From: Candolleomyces eurysporus
Lineage: Eukaryota; Basidiomycota; Agaricomycetes; Agaricales; Psathyrellaceae
Length of the DNA stretch: 64,000 bases
Assembly (NCBI GenBank): GCA_027579435.1
Contig: JANBPK010001190.1
Location: forward strand, 1-64,000
Direction: 5' to 3'
The position numbers and the translations under genes are program-made. The first letter of the stretch is position 1. Every line of letters starts with the position of its first letter. The notes below the pieces were generated by a model that saw only the letters and a list, made by a program, of their open reading frames with translations, was not told where the DNA came from and did no database searches. Shown here piece by piece: positions 10,102-21,397 of this stretch.

Positions 10102-12006
10102 AGAAAAATTGCAGGACTGCAGCTGGAGAGATAGTAGTGGTGAAGAAAGGCTGGGGCTCTGGGGACTCGGGAACGCATTGTACGTTCGCTTTTATCCCCT
10201 CCGTCAACGGTTGAGACACCCCACCGTCTGCAAACTTACCTCCTGCCCTAAATGGCAAAATCTGCCTCCGCTGCCACCAAGTGGAGCACCACTTGACGTA
10301 TGAGGCAACCCACTGATGGATGAAGATGAAGCATAACCACTGATGGGTGAAATATACCACTTATGGATGTTCTAGAAGATTTAGGATTAATTTGGCATCG
10401 AGACCTGAATGGAGGAAGGCCGCCCAACCTGCTGATCACCTCAAAGACCGCAATCGAGAATCAGGCTTACCCCACGTAGCTGGTCAGTTCGTAAGTTCTT
10501 CATATGTAAAACGATATCTTTCTACAGTTATCACCGGCCACCCATATTCCAAAGGAAGACTGGCGACTGTATTCACAAACTATCATGCCATGCATCAGCA
10601 TCAATTGAATCCTTTCCGGGCTTACCTGCTGACCCTTCTATACCATTTGGATCGGATGGGTTAACCTGCCATGTAGCGTATTTCTTCAGCCAAAATCCCT
10701 CAACAAGGTTTCAGCAATCAGCGCCGGTAATGGCTCTGCTGCGAGAGTGGGCAACACTGCTGTGTGAACATTCAATGCACTAAATAGAGAGTGAGATGAC
10801 AATGACTTCGTCGACTGCGTGGGCGGGGACGTTCGTGTCAATAGTACCGAGGGCATGCCATGTCAAAAGGTCGTTAACAAACAGGAATGTTGAGTTGTAA
10901 GGTGATGAACGACCCGGGAGGAGGAATGTTATGTCGTAAGGGAGATTATTCGTAATGTAGATTGGTTTGCAGGGTTGTATAGAAATTTTTCGAGCAACAA
11001 AGGTCCTTGTCATCTCCTTTGGGATGTTTCGTCTGTCGAATCTCCCGGGCCTCTCCCGCCAACACGGCCAAACAGGGCAAGGTGTAGTGCCAGCTTGGAA
11101 AAGCGCCGGCATTTGGAGTCTCGAACGTATCTATGGTTGAGATCCCCTTCGGACTGAAAGGGAATGGGGGCCTCGAATGAATACAAGACGGCGGCGTTTA
11201 GGGTTGATTATTCGTGCCAAGTGCCGGGAAAGACTAAGCTAACTTTATAAGTGTCGAAACCTTGCCTGGCGAACACTCCAACGCGCAGGATTTGTCAGTC
11301 TCAAACCCAGGTCCGACTGACCTGCAGGCATGACGATGAGGTTCCCGAGTCCGAGCGAGAGACTTTTTGTTGTGTGGTGTGCCTGATGGCAACGCTACTC
11401 TGTCTTCGGGTATTCACCGTGCCGTTCTTCGAGTGCGGCGTGGAGCAAATCCGCCGATAGTTTTCGTCAGTCCAAGCAGAAGTAGATTACACTTACCCAC
11501 TGACCTCTGATGCAATGCTTGCACTTGGGATGCCACTGTATCCGTAATTGAGATACGAAAAATGAACAATCATGAATTGGTTAAATAACGAAAGAATCCA
11601 GAATTTGCGAATGTCTACAGCCTACTCCCCCCCGTCATGGCGTCCTGAAAGCTCGAAGCGGTCCTAGAGCGCAACGAATAACCAGGAACAGACCGGAGAA
11701 GAGAGCGCACCGCCAACATAGAGGGGATCAACGAGTTGAAAGCTGTGTGTGAGGGTCACCTACCTCTTTGGGTAGGACAGGGTCGTGGGTCCTCGTTCGG
11801 CATCCATAGAGTACTTGCACAACCACCTCTCCCAACACTCAGCTACCTTCGACGACAGCCAAGCGCGAGAGTGAACGGGAAGCACATCCTTTGTCGGCAC
11901 AGTAACGATCGAAACAGGCACAAGACGCAAGAACCTTTACCTGGAGGCGGGTGAGTAGCGTTTGGGAGATTACAACAGATAGAGACTCACCAACCATCCC
12001 AGGTTA
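10102..12006. other. Remainder of unit 4 and intergenic DNA, no supported gene
   Basis: Homology to the repeat units fades out near 11220. A minus-strand frame at 10780-11112 overlaps the region equivalent to the degraded exon-like block of units 1 and 2, but its protein is not conserved. From 11221 to 12006 I see nothing beyond short random frames. Confidence 0.45.
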
Positions 12007-12914
12007 TTGGACGCAGCGCGCAGGCTGGAAAGACCCAAAGGGACAGAAATGAGCCCGTTGGACAAAGACGAAGAGGCTATTTCAACATTAGTCTATCAAT
12101 ATCGCTACAACCAATACGAGTCATACCACGCCCCCATGAGTCCAGCCCAGAGCCAAGGAGCGCAGGATCTCCCCACCCCGAGCTCAAATACACTACACCC
12201 AGCACTAGCAAACCACCCAAGAGTATCATGGTCGACACAATCGAGCGGAAATTCTGGCTTGGTTGCGCAGTCGACGTCGCTCTTGTTGGGCACACCTTCA
12301 AGTCCAGGGCAGTCGTATCCTGGTGTACACCCCACAATACCCTCATCACCACCACCCCTCAACCACTGGAGATCACCATACGCCCCCATTTGCTTGCCAG
12401 CGACGGTCGCATACGGGGCGAACGAGTTGACCATCCATCCGATCCTCCAGCTGGGGGCTCGGGATCGACGGTTGCAGCAGGCGCGATGGGACGTCCGAAC
12501 ACCACCATGCGATGCAATCCCAAGTCTGCCTGGTCGTGTGATGCCACACTACCAAGGGCGTATGGAGTTGATCCCCTGGTATTTGCAATCTGCCACGGCG
12601 CCGTCGCTCCAGTCGTTGACGCTGTGGATGGCTATATTGGAGCGTGTGGTCGTGGTGCATGCCTCGAGCAACGCAGGCGTTACGGTATACGACGTCCTGG
12701 ACGGTGTTCATCGTGCGATCAGCGGTNGGCCCCAAATTTCGAGCCGTCGGGCGATATGCTGGGCTTCTTCAGTTCCAGCGCCTTGCATGGAGACGGGCGC
12801 CTAGTCGAATGCGGTGAAAGGTCCGTGCGTGGGAGAAGAAATGATGGATGGATATGGACAGGGTTGACAACCAACTCAACGATGACAGAAACATGGAATT
12901 TGCATCTCATTTGA
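12007..12914 (+). CDS. DUF6699-like protein, copy 1 (frame interrupted at an N)
   Basis: Single-exon gene product of about 300 residues. The N-terminal third is Ser/Pro-rich and low complexity and includes PPPLNHWRSPYAPICLP. The C-terminal domain starts at ELTIHPILQ, followed by ARWDVRTPP, a predicted beta strand (ERVVVVHAS) and VTVYDVLDGVHRAIS, and ends with DGWIWTGL and WNLHLI. This is the pattern of the basidiomycete DUF6699 family, whose function is unknown. The frame breaks at the N at 12727: the part after it reads in another frame, so one base is probably missing there. The paralogue at 14489-15358 is uninterrupted. The start may instead be the Met at 12049. Confidence 0.7.
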
Positions 12915-13599
12915 AGAAAAATCGAAACGGTGCGGAATATAGGGACAGGGAGATGGAGGAAACGTTTGAATAGCATAGCGTACCAGAGAGTCTGCGATAC
13001 TGGCCGCACGGGGCGACGATAAGTTGCATTCCCACTCGTAGTAGCAAAAACCAAGTTGATTGATGCAATATAAATTATGTACCATCTTCAATTGCCCTCG
13101 TTGCAGACGAAGATGTTGGGAAAGGAGAAAAGATGACAAGAGACAGAGTGGGAGTGGGTAGTGGGTACCGAACCACCGAACCCTTCTTGTATGTGTTGCA
13201 CCTCATCAAGGGGCCTACGGAGAAGTCCGGTGTTTCATGTTCAGTCTCCGCCTCAACACCGTGGGGTGTCGTAGGCGCTTATCAACTATTGTCACCACTT
13301 CGGGAGAGAAAATCGGAACTCAAATCTTTAGAACGTTTCGTCATTCTAGTCGTACATATTTACTATAATTCCAGAATCGCGTTTAGATATGCTCTTTGAT
13401 ACCAGGACTCTACAACACTACACCGCAACGTCAGACCCAAAGTGTCCGTATCAACAACCCATCGGATTTCTCCGCCTCGAGTCGTCGAATACAGATTAGC
13501 GTAATCCATAAGTACCGGTCAAACCTCTCCTGTCGTGACACCCGCCTTCGCACATGTCATTTGTCAATCCCCCGAGTCACCCCCGTTCTCGACCCAGAC
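12915..13599. other. Intergenic, nothing recognised
   Basis: No reading frame with protein-like features and no repeats were seen between the first DUF6699-like gene and the tandem repeat. Confidence 0.5.
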
Positions 13600-14130
13600 A
13601 GGTAGTATTGGAACACCAGACAGACCCCAGTGGCTCGGTGGTGCGATCTCAAAGAGCGGCAAGGAGAGCATAGCTACTGAAATCGAACGTTCGACGGGTT
13701 TTTCGCATGTCGTATCTAGACCCCAGAGGTCATGGACAAGATAGAAGCAGATTGATAGCAGATAGGCAAGCCTAGTTCGAGAGAAAACCACAGAGGGAAC
13801 CGATGAGACCGGATCCACAAACCCCATTGGTGGGGGTACCGAGCTCTCAGAGTTGCATGTCATTTCTAGGNCCCCCCATAGGCCAGCACTATTAGGAGAT
13901 NAAAAAAGCACTAATAGCAAATAGACAAGCCTGGATTGGGGGGAAACGCAAGAGGATACCGACCCTTGGATGCCATTGGTGGAGATACGGAGCTCAAACA
14001 CTCGACGGGATTTGTAGGATGCCATTTCTAGGCCCCAAGTGGTGTAGACAAGCGCAGTCCGGGAGAAAACCCAGAAAACCCGATGGGACCAGACTCAAGA
14101 ACGCCATTGGTTGAGAGAGCGGTCGTTCGA
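13600..14130. repeat. Tandem repeat, ~150 bp period, three copies plus a partial
   Basis: Copies are marked by 'catgtcatttctagg' or variants at about 13705, 13855 and 14019, each followed by 'agacaagc...gagaaaac' and by 'ccattggtg' blocks at 13822, 13972 and 14102. Spacing is 130-165 bp. The block lies exactly between the two DUF6699-like paralogues. Ns occur at 13871 and 13901. Confidence 0.75.
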
Positions 14131-14256
14131 GATGTGACGAGATCCCAGTGTGAGCAGCACCCGTGAAGCTGTGATGGATACCTGTTTCGGACGGAGACAT
14201 GAGTGTTTGTTTGTGTTTGGGCTCGCGATACTAACTGCTGCTCGAGGGTATTTGAA

Positions 14257-14280
14257 CCCACTTTNCCCCTATAAAGTGGG
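14257..14280. other. Perfect 8 bp inverted repeat (hairpin)
   Basis: cccacttt (14257-14264) and aaagtggg (14273-14280) form an 8 bp stem with an 8-base loop that contains an N. It lies in the spacer before the second DUF6699-like gene. No function is evident. Confidence 0.5.
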
Positions 14281-14488
14281 GAGCCCCGCTATTCTTCGTA
14301 CCAGGCTTGTCGACAGAGCGAAGGGAGAACTATCTCGGTCGAAAGAGGCTGAAGATACTGATAAACCGGTAAGCGTCGGCTCCAAATGAGAAGAATGCTT
14401 GCACCTACCAATTGTCCCAGAGCACCATTGCTACAGGCACAACCACCAATCATATAAGCGACCAGAGGCGTAGCTTGACCATCCGGGC

Positions 14489-15358
14489 ATGGAGCGGAAA
14501 ATCGTAAAAGCATCAGTCGGCGGAGGCCATCCTGACGACTACGACCAGACATGGCCTAACCGACATCGACCCATCTGGGTACCAGCAACCCCAAGCACAT
14601 CCTCGTGCGTCCCACACTTGAGAGATGCAACACCCAGAGCACCCATGAGCTCATCTTACGAACACTGGGTGGGATTTCCGGGTGGTTATTCAAACCCTGC
14701 TCTCTCGCCGCCACCACCACCACCACCACCACCACCACCATCCTGGGTTCGGCATGCAAGGAAGCCTTTGCCCTGGCCAGGAAACATCGCTTCCTCCGCT
14801 GCGCCGCTGCCCATCGGCCAGTCCAAGTCGCGGTGCGGGACGGTTCCCCTGCCTGCGACTTCCAACTATGAGCCAAGCGAGCTTTCCATCCACCCAGTCC
14901 TCCAATTTGGCGATCAGAGGCTGCAGAGAGCGCGGTGGGACGTACGGACGTCATTCCGATATTCACTGCCAAGTCTTGGAGGTCGGATGCCACCCCACGA
15001 CAGAGGCGAAGAAACCACCTGGTACTTGCAACCCGCCTCGAGACCGCCACTTCGGTCGCTGACGGTATGGACCGCGATCCTCGACCACGCAATTGTGATA
15101 CACGCGTCTCGAGGATCTGGCGTCGCTGTGTACGACGTCCTAGACCAAGTTTGCCGGGCGATTCGCAGTGGGCTCGAACCCCGCCTCGAGGATGGTTGTG
15201 ACTTGTTTGGGCTTGGCGTCAGCGCGTCGTTTGGGAACGAGCGCCTAACGAGAGGCAGTGAAGGGTCCGTGCGTGGGGATGAGAAAGATGGTTGGATATG
15301 GGCAGGGTTGAGTAAGAGTTCAACGATGACGGAGAGTTGGGATTTGCATCTCATTTAA
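14489..15358 (+). CDS. DUF6699-like protein, copy 2 (289 aa)
   Basis: Intact paralogue of 12007-12914. Residues 1-130 are Pro/Ser-rich and include an 11-residue proline run encoded by a (CCA)10 microsatellite. The domain then runs from ELSIHPVLQ through RARWDVRTS, LTVWTAILDHAIVIHAS and VAVYDVLDQVCRAI to DGWIWAGLS and a C-terminal ESWDLHLI. Closest relative in the window is the gene 2.4 kb upstream in the same orientation, so this is a tandem duplicate. DUF6699 proteins are uncharacterised and common in mushroom genomes. An internal start at 14644 is possible because the proline tract precedes the conserved part. Confidence 0.78.
   Translation: MERKIVKASVGGGHPDDYDQTWPNRHRPIWVPATPSTSSCVPHLRDATPRAPMSSSYEHWVGFPGGYSNPALSPPPPPPPPPPPSWVRHARKPLPWPGNIASSAAPLPIGQSKSRCGTVPLPATSNYEPSELSIHPVLQFGDQRLQRARWDVRTSFRYSLPSLGGRMPPHDRGEETTWYLQPASRPPLRSLTVWTAILDHAIVIHASRGSGVAVYDVLDQVCRAIRSGLEPRLEDGCDLFGLGVSASFGNERLTRGSEGSVRGDEKDGWIWAGLSKSSTMTESWDLHLI
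14711..14740 (+). repeat. (CCA)10 trinucleotide microsatellite in coding sequence
   Basis: Thirty bases of pure CCA repeat inside the second DUF6699-like gene, read as proline. The paralogue lacks it. Confidence 0.95.
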
Positions 15359-16547
15359 AGAGACATGTATCTGAACATAAAGGAACGCGTTCAATGGGTA
15401 TCGACAAGGATTGAGACTGATATGACGCACCAGAGAGGTTCAGGATTTGATATTCAAGTGTTGTATATCAGGGGAGCCCCGCTAGGGGTAAGAGGCCGCC
15501 CGTATACTAGTAACCAAAGAACTTGAGAAGTTCCTATTTTCTGAAGGTTACATAGTTAGAGGAGAGGCTGCGCGGCAGAGGGACCGAGTCGATGGAAGCA
15601 GCGCCTGGTCGAAGTGGCGGAAGAGAAATGGACCCTGGTGCTAAAGGGTCCGAACATTGCTAATCCGCCTATTTATTCTCCGCCAGAGTCTCCGCCTCAA
15701 CGCCCGTCAAGCGCCAAACGGGGCGCTTATCCTTTTAGGCGAACCGCCAACAGAGAAAATGCTTCTCAGACAGAAAAGATATCTATGACGCATAAGAACG
15801 TGCCTTCCACGGACAAAAATCATGCTTGGGCTCTTTGAGAAAAAGCGGCAAATGACCATGAGCCACTGGCATGGCTCATCAAAGTTTAAAAATCACAGCC
15901 AATGAACCGTAAAGTTCACTGACCTCGGAACTTTAAGAGGGAAGCCACTGTCATCCTACGGTTGCTCTCAAACTAGTCACCACAGGTCGAGAGTCTTCCA
16001 AGATTCATGGCGTTGTACAGCTTATCGAGATTCGCAGTCCCCTGTGCCTTCGAGTCGTCCATTAGCTCTGCGTACCGAACACACGTTCGAATAGAACCCG
16101 TGGCGTCTAATGTTTCATATTCACGCAAAAAAAAGAAGATTGTGCACGGAGCCCCTGAAGGTGGATGGAATGAGATTGATTGAAACTCTAACAACAACAA
16201 ACAAGACGACCGTTGCCCACCACGGTCCGCAACAGGCTCACGCTGACAGTGACAGAACTCGCTACTCCAGGAGGACTTGCTGCTCGCTTTCCCCTCTGCA
16301 CCAATTTATCCTGATACGACGACCACGAGGAGTTGACGAGGAGCCCAGCTAAACGTTACCGGAGGCTATTTGGACGTCCGGGAACAGCAGGGCACATCAT
16401 GCATGGCAGAGCATTACAGCATGCAGTGCCTCCTGCTGTGACTGTCGGAGGTCTAGGGTAAAGCTGCTTTTCCCTCGTGTATGTTCATTTTAGCTTTAAG
16501 CGCTCTCATTTATAGCTATACAGCTCCGACATCCCCCAGTAACTTAT
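15359..16547. other. Intergenic, no supported gene
   Basis: Short frames at 15614-15838 (+), 15973-16200 (-) and 16110-16352 (+) have no conserved features. The last could contain an upstream exon or leader of the following phosphatase gene, but no splice pattern forces that. Confidence 0.45.
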
Positions 16548-17692
16548 ATGAACAATAGGCCAGCAAGCGATACACGCGATCCTCGCATTGTGGAGTGCTG
16601 CTCCTTCCCCATTGAAGGGTCTCAATATCTCGTCGATGCTGTGAGATACCAGCCTACCGACCGTCCTATTGAAGATAGATGGTCCTTCAACTTCGACCCA
16701 CACACCGATCGGGTGGTTCTAGGCGTGTACGATGGTACGTGCTCCCAACATCTCCTGTTCGCTCCGTGTTNAAACGCTCCCTGTAGGACATGGAGGCTCT
16801 GAAACGGCTGAACTCGTGAGCGCCGTACTGCCCGCAGCTCTGATCGCGCAGCCGTCGCCCTCTGCACATGCCCAAACCTTTCAAGATGTCGACGCCAAAA
16901 TCATCAAAAACTTTACCAACGACCATTCCGTGTTTCATAGACGATCCGATCAATGGGTTGATAATGCAAGGGTTGCGAAGGCAGGATGTACGGCTCTCAT
17001 CTTCGATCTTGACTTGAAGACGATGGCCGCAAACGTTGCAAACGCTGGCGACTGTCGGTTAGCGGTGTTTCATGGCGACACTGGAAACCCAGGGCGAGCT
17101 GTCGTCTCTTACGAAACGACAGATTTGAACGCAAAATCAGTGTCTGAGCAGGCAAAAGTCAAAAAAGAGCATCCCGGCGAAGATATGATCTTTGTCTCCG
17201 GTCGACTGTTCGGGCGTGTCATGAGTACCCGAGGTCAGTGTTCTGTTGTTTGGTTTTACGACTTGACTGACTCTTTCAGGATTCGGCGATGCCTACTACA
17301 AGCTCCCCTGCCAAGGTCTAGTGGGAAAGTACACGCACAAAAAGCTTATCGATGCCATGTCCGCTGTTGAGAATCCTGCGAAGGTTCCCATCAACCAGCA
17401 ATACGACTCATACTTCTACGGATATCTAACCCCGCCGTATATCGAAGCACGCCCAGAAACGAGTTTAATTCATTTAACTGCTGGCGATATTGTCCTCCTC
17501 GCATCCGACGGTTTGTGGGACAGGGTCTCGACTCGCGAGGCAGCCGACATTCTATCCGCAGGGCTTATCAACGGGACAGAGAATCTAGCCTTGCACGTTA
17601 TCAACTCTGTCATCTCGAAATGTCCCCCGGGAGATGACACCGCGATAGTCATCCTACGTCCAGGCATGATACCCGATGTAAAAGAGCCCTGA
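16548..17692 (+). CDS. PP2C-family protein phosphatase (348 aa, 3 exons)
   Basis: Metal-dependent Ser/Thr phosphatase of the PPM/PP2C fold. Exons 16548-16734, 16787-17233 and 17280-17692 join in frame (1047 nt). All metal-ligand motifs are visible: PIEDRW near the N-terminus, VYDGHGGSETA created by the first splice, GDCRLAVF, STRGFGDAYYK created by the second splice, ASDGLWDRVS, and PPGDDTAIVIL at the C-terminus. The arrangement resembles fungal pyruvate-dehydrogenase-phosphatase-like PP2Cs, but no clear mitochondrial presequence is seen with this start, so substrate and location are open. A longer 5' exon may exist. The N at 16771 lies in intron 1 and does no harm. Confidence 0.9.
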
Positions 17693-19087
17693 AATCTTCA
17701 GAATCGTTGGCGGTTCAGTTCGTTGCTGAATTATCAGTGATGGATAGTTTACCAACCGATGTAAGTCTACTTCATCTTTCACGAACATTTTCCGGTTATT
17801 CGAAATCCTTCATACCCGCCTGCCGTTCACCAAGCCCTTGCAATTGCCGCGTGTGTCGGGAAATGCCAATCTCCAACGGATCAAAAGCCTCGGCGCACTG
17901 CATCGGCGCTGAAGTGACATCATTTAGGCATCGGAGGATATTCTCGACGGTCGCAATGCGACGGAGTGCAAAGCGCCGGTGTCGTTAAAGGGTTTTGACT
18001 TTGCCTGACACTTTGGCCATCCGCAGCCCAGGCCACCGTCTACATCCTCTTGCTCAAGATGGACATATGAAAATGGGCTGGAGTTCTTGTGGCGAAGGAC
18101 CGCCGAAGGTGTCGTCGCAATCCCTCTTCGAAGCACGGACGTTTGAATTCTCCTGGCATTCTTCGAAGTCACCAAAATACCAAAAGGAAACGAACATAGA
18201 TCCATCATTCAGGAAGGTACGCTCGGTGGATGAGCTTGCATGGGTTAGGACCGGTGATTAATTTCGTTTATCGTGCTGTTACTTCTCGTATTTTGTTTGC
18301 CTAAAAGTGTCCAAGCTCAGGGCTTGCTTCCTTGGGCGGCTACCATTTGTATACACGATGCTGAAATTGCCCCAAACTGAGTAAATTACGCCAAATTTAC
18401 CTTCTACATCTCAGGGTCGCTACCCACATATCACGTCGCGTTAATTGGATACAGCACACTACCGGCAAGTTCATAGTGCTTTCTGTTAATCACTACTGTT
18501 GTGCACATACTGCGCTTCGTCAATACGCGCTCCTGCTGTGATTATTCGTAATTAATGTAGAATACCACCACAGGGTAATCAGGGCTCCATCATCCAGAAG
18601 TACCACCGGCCGTAATTGGCACTTTGATGGGCAACGGAGTGCCTGAGAAACCGACCTTGGAACAGACCCTTGAACCTCAACTCCCGCTCCTACGACCCAA
18701 ATCAACAACATTTTATTTCCACCTCGCAAACAACTGTTCCCTTTAGGCTCAGCGCGGTCCTGGACGGTGAACTGCTGCCATATATCCGTTTGCCCCATCA
18801 AGAAGATCTGGTTCACTCACTTGTTTGGTGGTCTCACCATCGACATGCACAGCCTACCCGGACTCGTGGGCTTAATTTTCCATGTCCATCTGTTACGGTT
18901 AGACCCGCTCGTTTGTTTGGTGAGATCTATGTGTAACCGCTAGATCTGACCGAGGACTCGTGGCGGATCCAGGCGGATTGCATATGCCTACCCGCCGGAA
19001 ATTGGCTTGGGAACTATAAGTAGTACTGGAGTAATCCAGCTTCCAGTCCTGATATTCATCCCCCTTCCCCTTCCATCCTCTGCCATC
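17693..19087. other. Intergenic, no supported gene
   Basis: Frames at 17707-17988 (+), 17995-18261 (+), 17924-18208 (-), 18520-18816 (-) and 18670-18936 (+) overlap one another and show no domain or conserved motif. The last 80 bases before 19088 are pyrimidine-rich, as in a leader. Confidence 0.45.
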
Positions 19088-20828
19088 ATGTCCTACTCAT
19101 CCAAGCCCAAATGCCTAACCTATCCCGAGGCCACTCGAGCTTTCGCCGACGAGAATGTGCGAGACGATATCAATGACGCGTGCGCAAGACTCGGCCAGGC
19201 AATGTCCAACATGATGGAGAGGTTCGACAGTGTGGCGAAGCAAATGCACACTCTAGATTTGCAAAGACTGGCCGCGCCTTTGAAACCCAGATGGGATGCA
19301 TTGTCCAAGGTATGAGTCACAGCCCCTCTGGCGACCCTTCGACAACGTGTATCAAAAGGCGCTAATGCAACCGACAGGAATTTCGAGAGTTGCTTTGGCA
19401 ATACCGCAACAATGCTGGTATTATTTCTGGCCGTTTGAAGAGTGGGTGGAGTGGTTANCCCCCCTCCCCTTTGTCTGAAACGCTGATGCAATCTTTGCCA
19501 GTGTTTTGCACCTCCGTTCTGCCCATTGCAGCTCGCAACCTGAGTGGTCGCTCACGCCAGACATACGAAGAAACTGTGAAGGTTTTACAGGCCTTTATGA
19601 GTGTTCGTCGCCCTCCATACACTGCCTGAATACCCATTGACTTACGTTCCAGATATCGGCAGAGCACGCCGCTCTTACTCGTACCCTTCTCGACCGTGCA
19701 CTGGCTTTCCTTCAGCAGATGGTCGCATTCCACGCAGAGCTTGCCAAACTGGTTTCTCGGCAATCTACCACCGGACAGAGGGAGATCTACGAGCTAGCGG
19801 TTAAACTGTCAGATTTAGAGGCACAGGTTGGCCAGTGAGTTACTCTATTCGCTTGGAAATTAACACCCTATCTGATCCTCAACTCCGAAAGGATATGCAT
19901 CTTGGTACGTTTTTACAGCTTTGCTGCGGATCCATGTCTCCATCCTGACTTCGCTCTAGAACTTGGAAGTACCTCGTCCCGATGTGACCCACGTTACCTA
20001 CTCGACCTTCAAAATCGTATCGTCATCGGGGAGAAGACCCGGCCGGTCAAAAATTCCTCAGCAACGCATGGTAAGAGTTTCATCCTTTGTCAGGGGAATC
20101 GCGTACTCAAACAGAGGTTTGTGCAGGCATTGAGCGACGATTTGGGCAAACTAACCCAGGCATATCAAGGACTGGAGTGTATGTATATACAATCACTGTT
20201 CTACTCCCGTGTTCTGATAGTTTCTTCCAGCGAGAAGGAACGAATTCGTACACGCACAGTACTCAGCTCAGGTCCGAACGCCGCAAGCCAACTACCTTGG
20301 ATTACCCCAGATGGCCGTTGCACCCCTTGTGTGCGACCTGATGCTTTCCCTTGAAAATAGTCTGGGGCTTTTTCTCTCCATATGGGCGCGCCTTAAAATT
20401 GACTGCAACGATATTCTCCAATGGATTAGCACCCCAGCACCCACAGTGAGTACCCACCGTCTTCATAAGCTTTGAGAATTTCACGATCTCACCTGTCCTG
20501 AAGGGAATGCCGCTGGTATTTGCAGGGTATCAAGAATGCGGCCCAGCGTTGTATGCAACCTTGGCTAACGCACTGGATAGCTGCGTCTCGAATATCGACC
20601 CCAACGCCATCACACAGGGAACGAGTAGCTAAACTAGTGTTGAACCTTTCTCCTCTTCCATTTCGCCGACCCACTCGGGATCTGCGACTTCTGTTTTCTT
20701 CGGACAGCTCATGTTGTTGCCTGCGAACACACTTATACCCCACTTCTTCAATGATATCTGCCTTCATCATCGTGCTAGCCAGTCGGAGATTTCGCGTTAG
20801 AAAGGACATCAAAATTATCCGTAAATAA
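19088..20828 (+). CDS. Uncharacterised alpha-helical protein, multi-exon
   Basis: A pyrimidine-rich leader precedes the ATG at 19088. Exons 19088-19309, 19378-19441 (ending GRLK) and 19502-19602 join in frame with an exon starting at 19653. The next segments are helical and amphipathic: TYEETVKVLQAFM, then AALTRTLLDRALAFLQQM, QREIYELAVKLSDLEAQ, and further on LSDDLGKLTQAYQGLE, RRNEFVHAQYSAQV and LSIWARLKIDCNDILQWIS. Exon boundaries between 19820 and 20160 and the true stop are uncertain; the last exon may end near 20630 or 20828. No known domain is recognised. The N at 19458 lies in intron 2. Confidence 0.55.
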
Positions 20829-21397
20829 CCTTTCCTCCACGTTTTCGTCAGTTGAACACCTCCTTTTGGTCACTCTCGAGCTTGAGATCGCCGTATCAAA
20901 ACTTCCCGTATTCATCGGAAAGCGCTGAAAAATTGCTGCGCTCGAGGATTATGCAATGCTGAGCGCCCATGGGGCCTAAAATCTTACTTTGGATTTAACG
21001 GGTTCAACGCTCAATTGCGCAGTTGAGATCAGCTATCTATTTCCATAATATCGCGCACGGCCCGGTCAGAAAAATTCGCTGTTGCGATTTGAGGAGAGCG
21101 GGTGTTCGGCGCAGGAAACGGAACGGATTATTCCAAGCGTCTTTGAGGACTTCATCCATGCCTCAAGGGAAAGGCGCCCCAAGGCTTGGACGTCTATTAC
21201 ATCCGACCCCGAAATGACTACCGTAAGGATGATCTGTGGGCATACTGAACTAGCGCTGGCCACAGCGACCGTGAGCTTCGGAGGAGCATCGGCACAATCG
21301 GCCGACGACAAATATGTTAACACACATCGGGATAACCTGTCACAAATAGTAAAGTGATCGATTTGGAGTCTTCATTTTGCTCTCTCATATTCTCGCC
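20829..21397. other. Intergenic, no supported gene
   Basis: Opposing frames occupy 21066-21357 but neither carries a recognisable motif. The 35 bases before the THR4 start are pyrimidine-rich. Confidence 0.45.

Larger units (their letters stand above)
199..11220. repeat. Tandem array of four ~3.1 kb segmental repeats
   Basis: Four head-to-tail related units are visible at about 199-3067, 3365-6245, 6553-9470 and 9573-11220. The start of each unit is recognisable by a shared segment (catctgattctt...ctcgtcc followed by a 'gcggcccgtcc' tract; in unit 4 this part is degraded). The middle by 'tcaaattgcagtattgcagc' or close variants, and the end by 'ccaacgcggccaaatagggc'. Units 1-3 are similar over nearly their full length. 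Unit 4 is shorter and more diverged, and unit 3 has an extra minisatellite. Units 1 and 4 share the sequence just before the start (gaggcacatacataagcctc and its variant), whereas units 2 and 3 are preceded by another shared module (3080-3350 and 6265-6540). No terminal inverted repeats, transposase or reverse transcriptase were seen, so a transposon origin is not supported. Confidence 0.85.

Noticed and set aside
199..11220. Array interpreted as transposons or CRISPR-like repeats
   Set aside because: No transposase, reverse transcriptase, terminal repeats or target-site duplications; units are kilobases long without regular short spacers.
12077..12735. Minus-strand frames opposite the first DUF6699-like gene
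   Set aside because: Shadow frames; the plus frame matches three paralogues.
14240..14262. Possible tRNA T-arm (gggttcaaataccc on the minus strand)
   Set aside because: The loop-closing G-C pair is absent and no acceptor, D or anticodon arms could be built around it.
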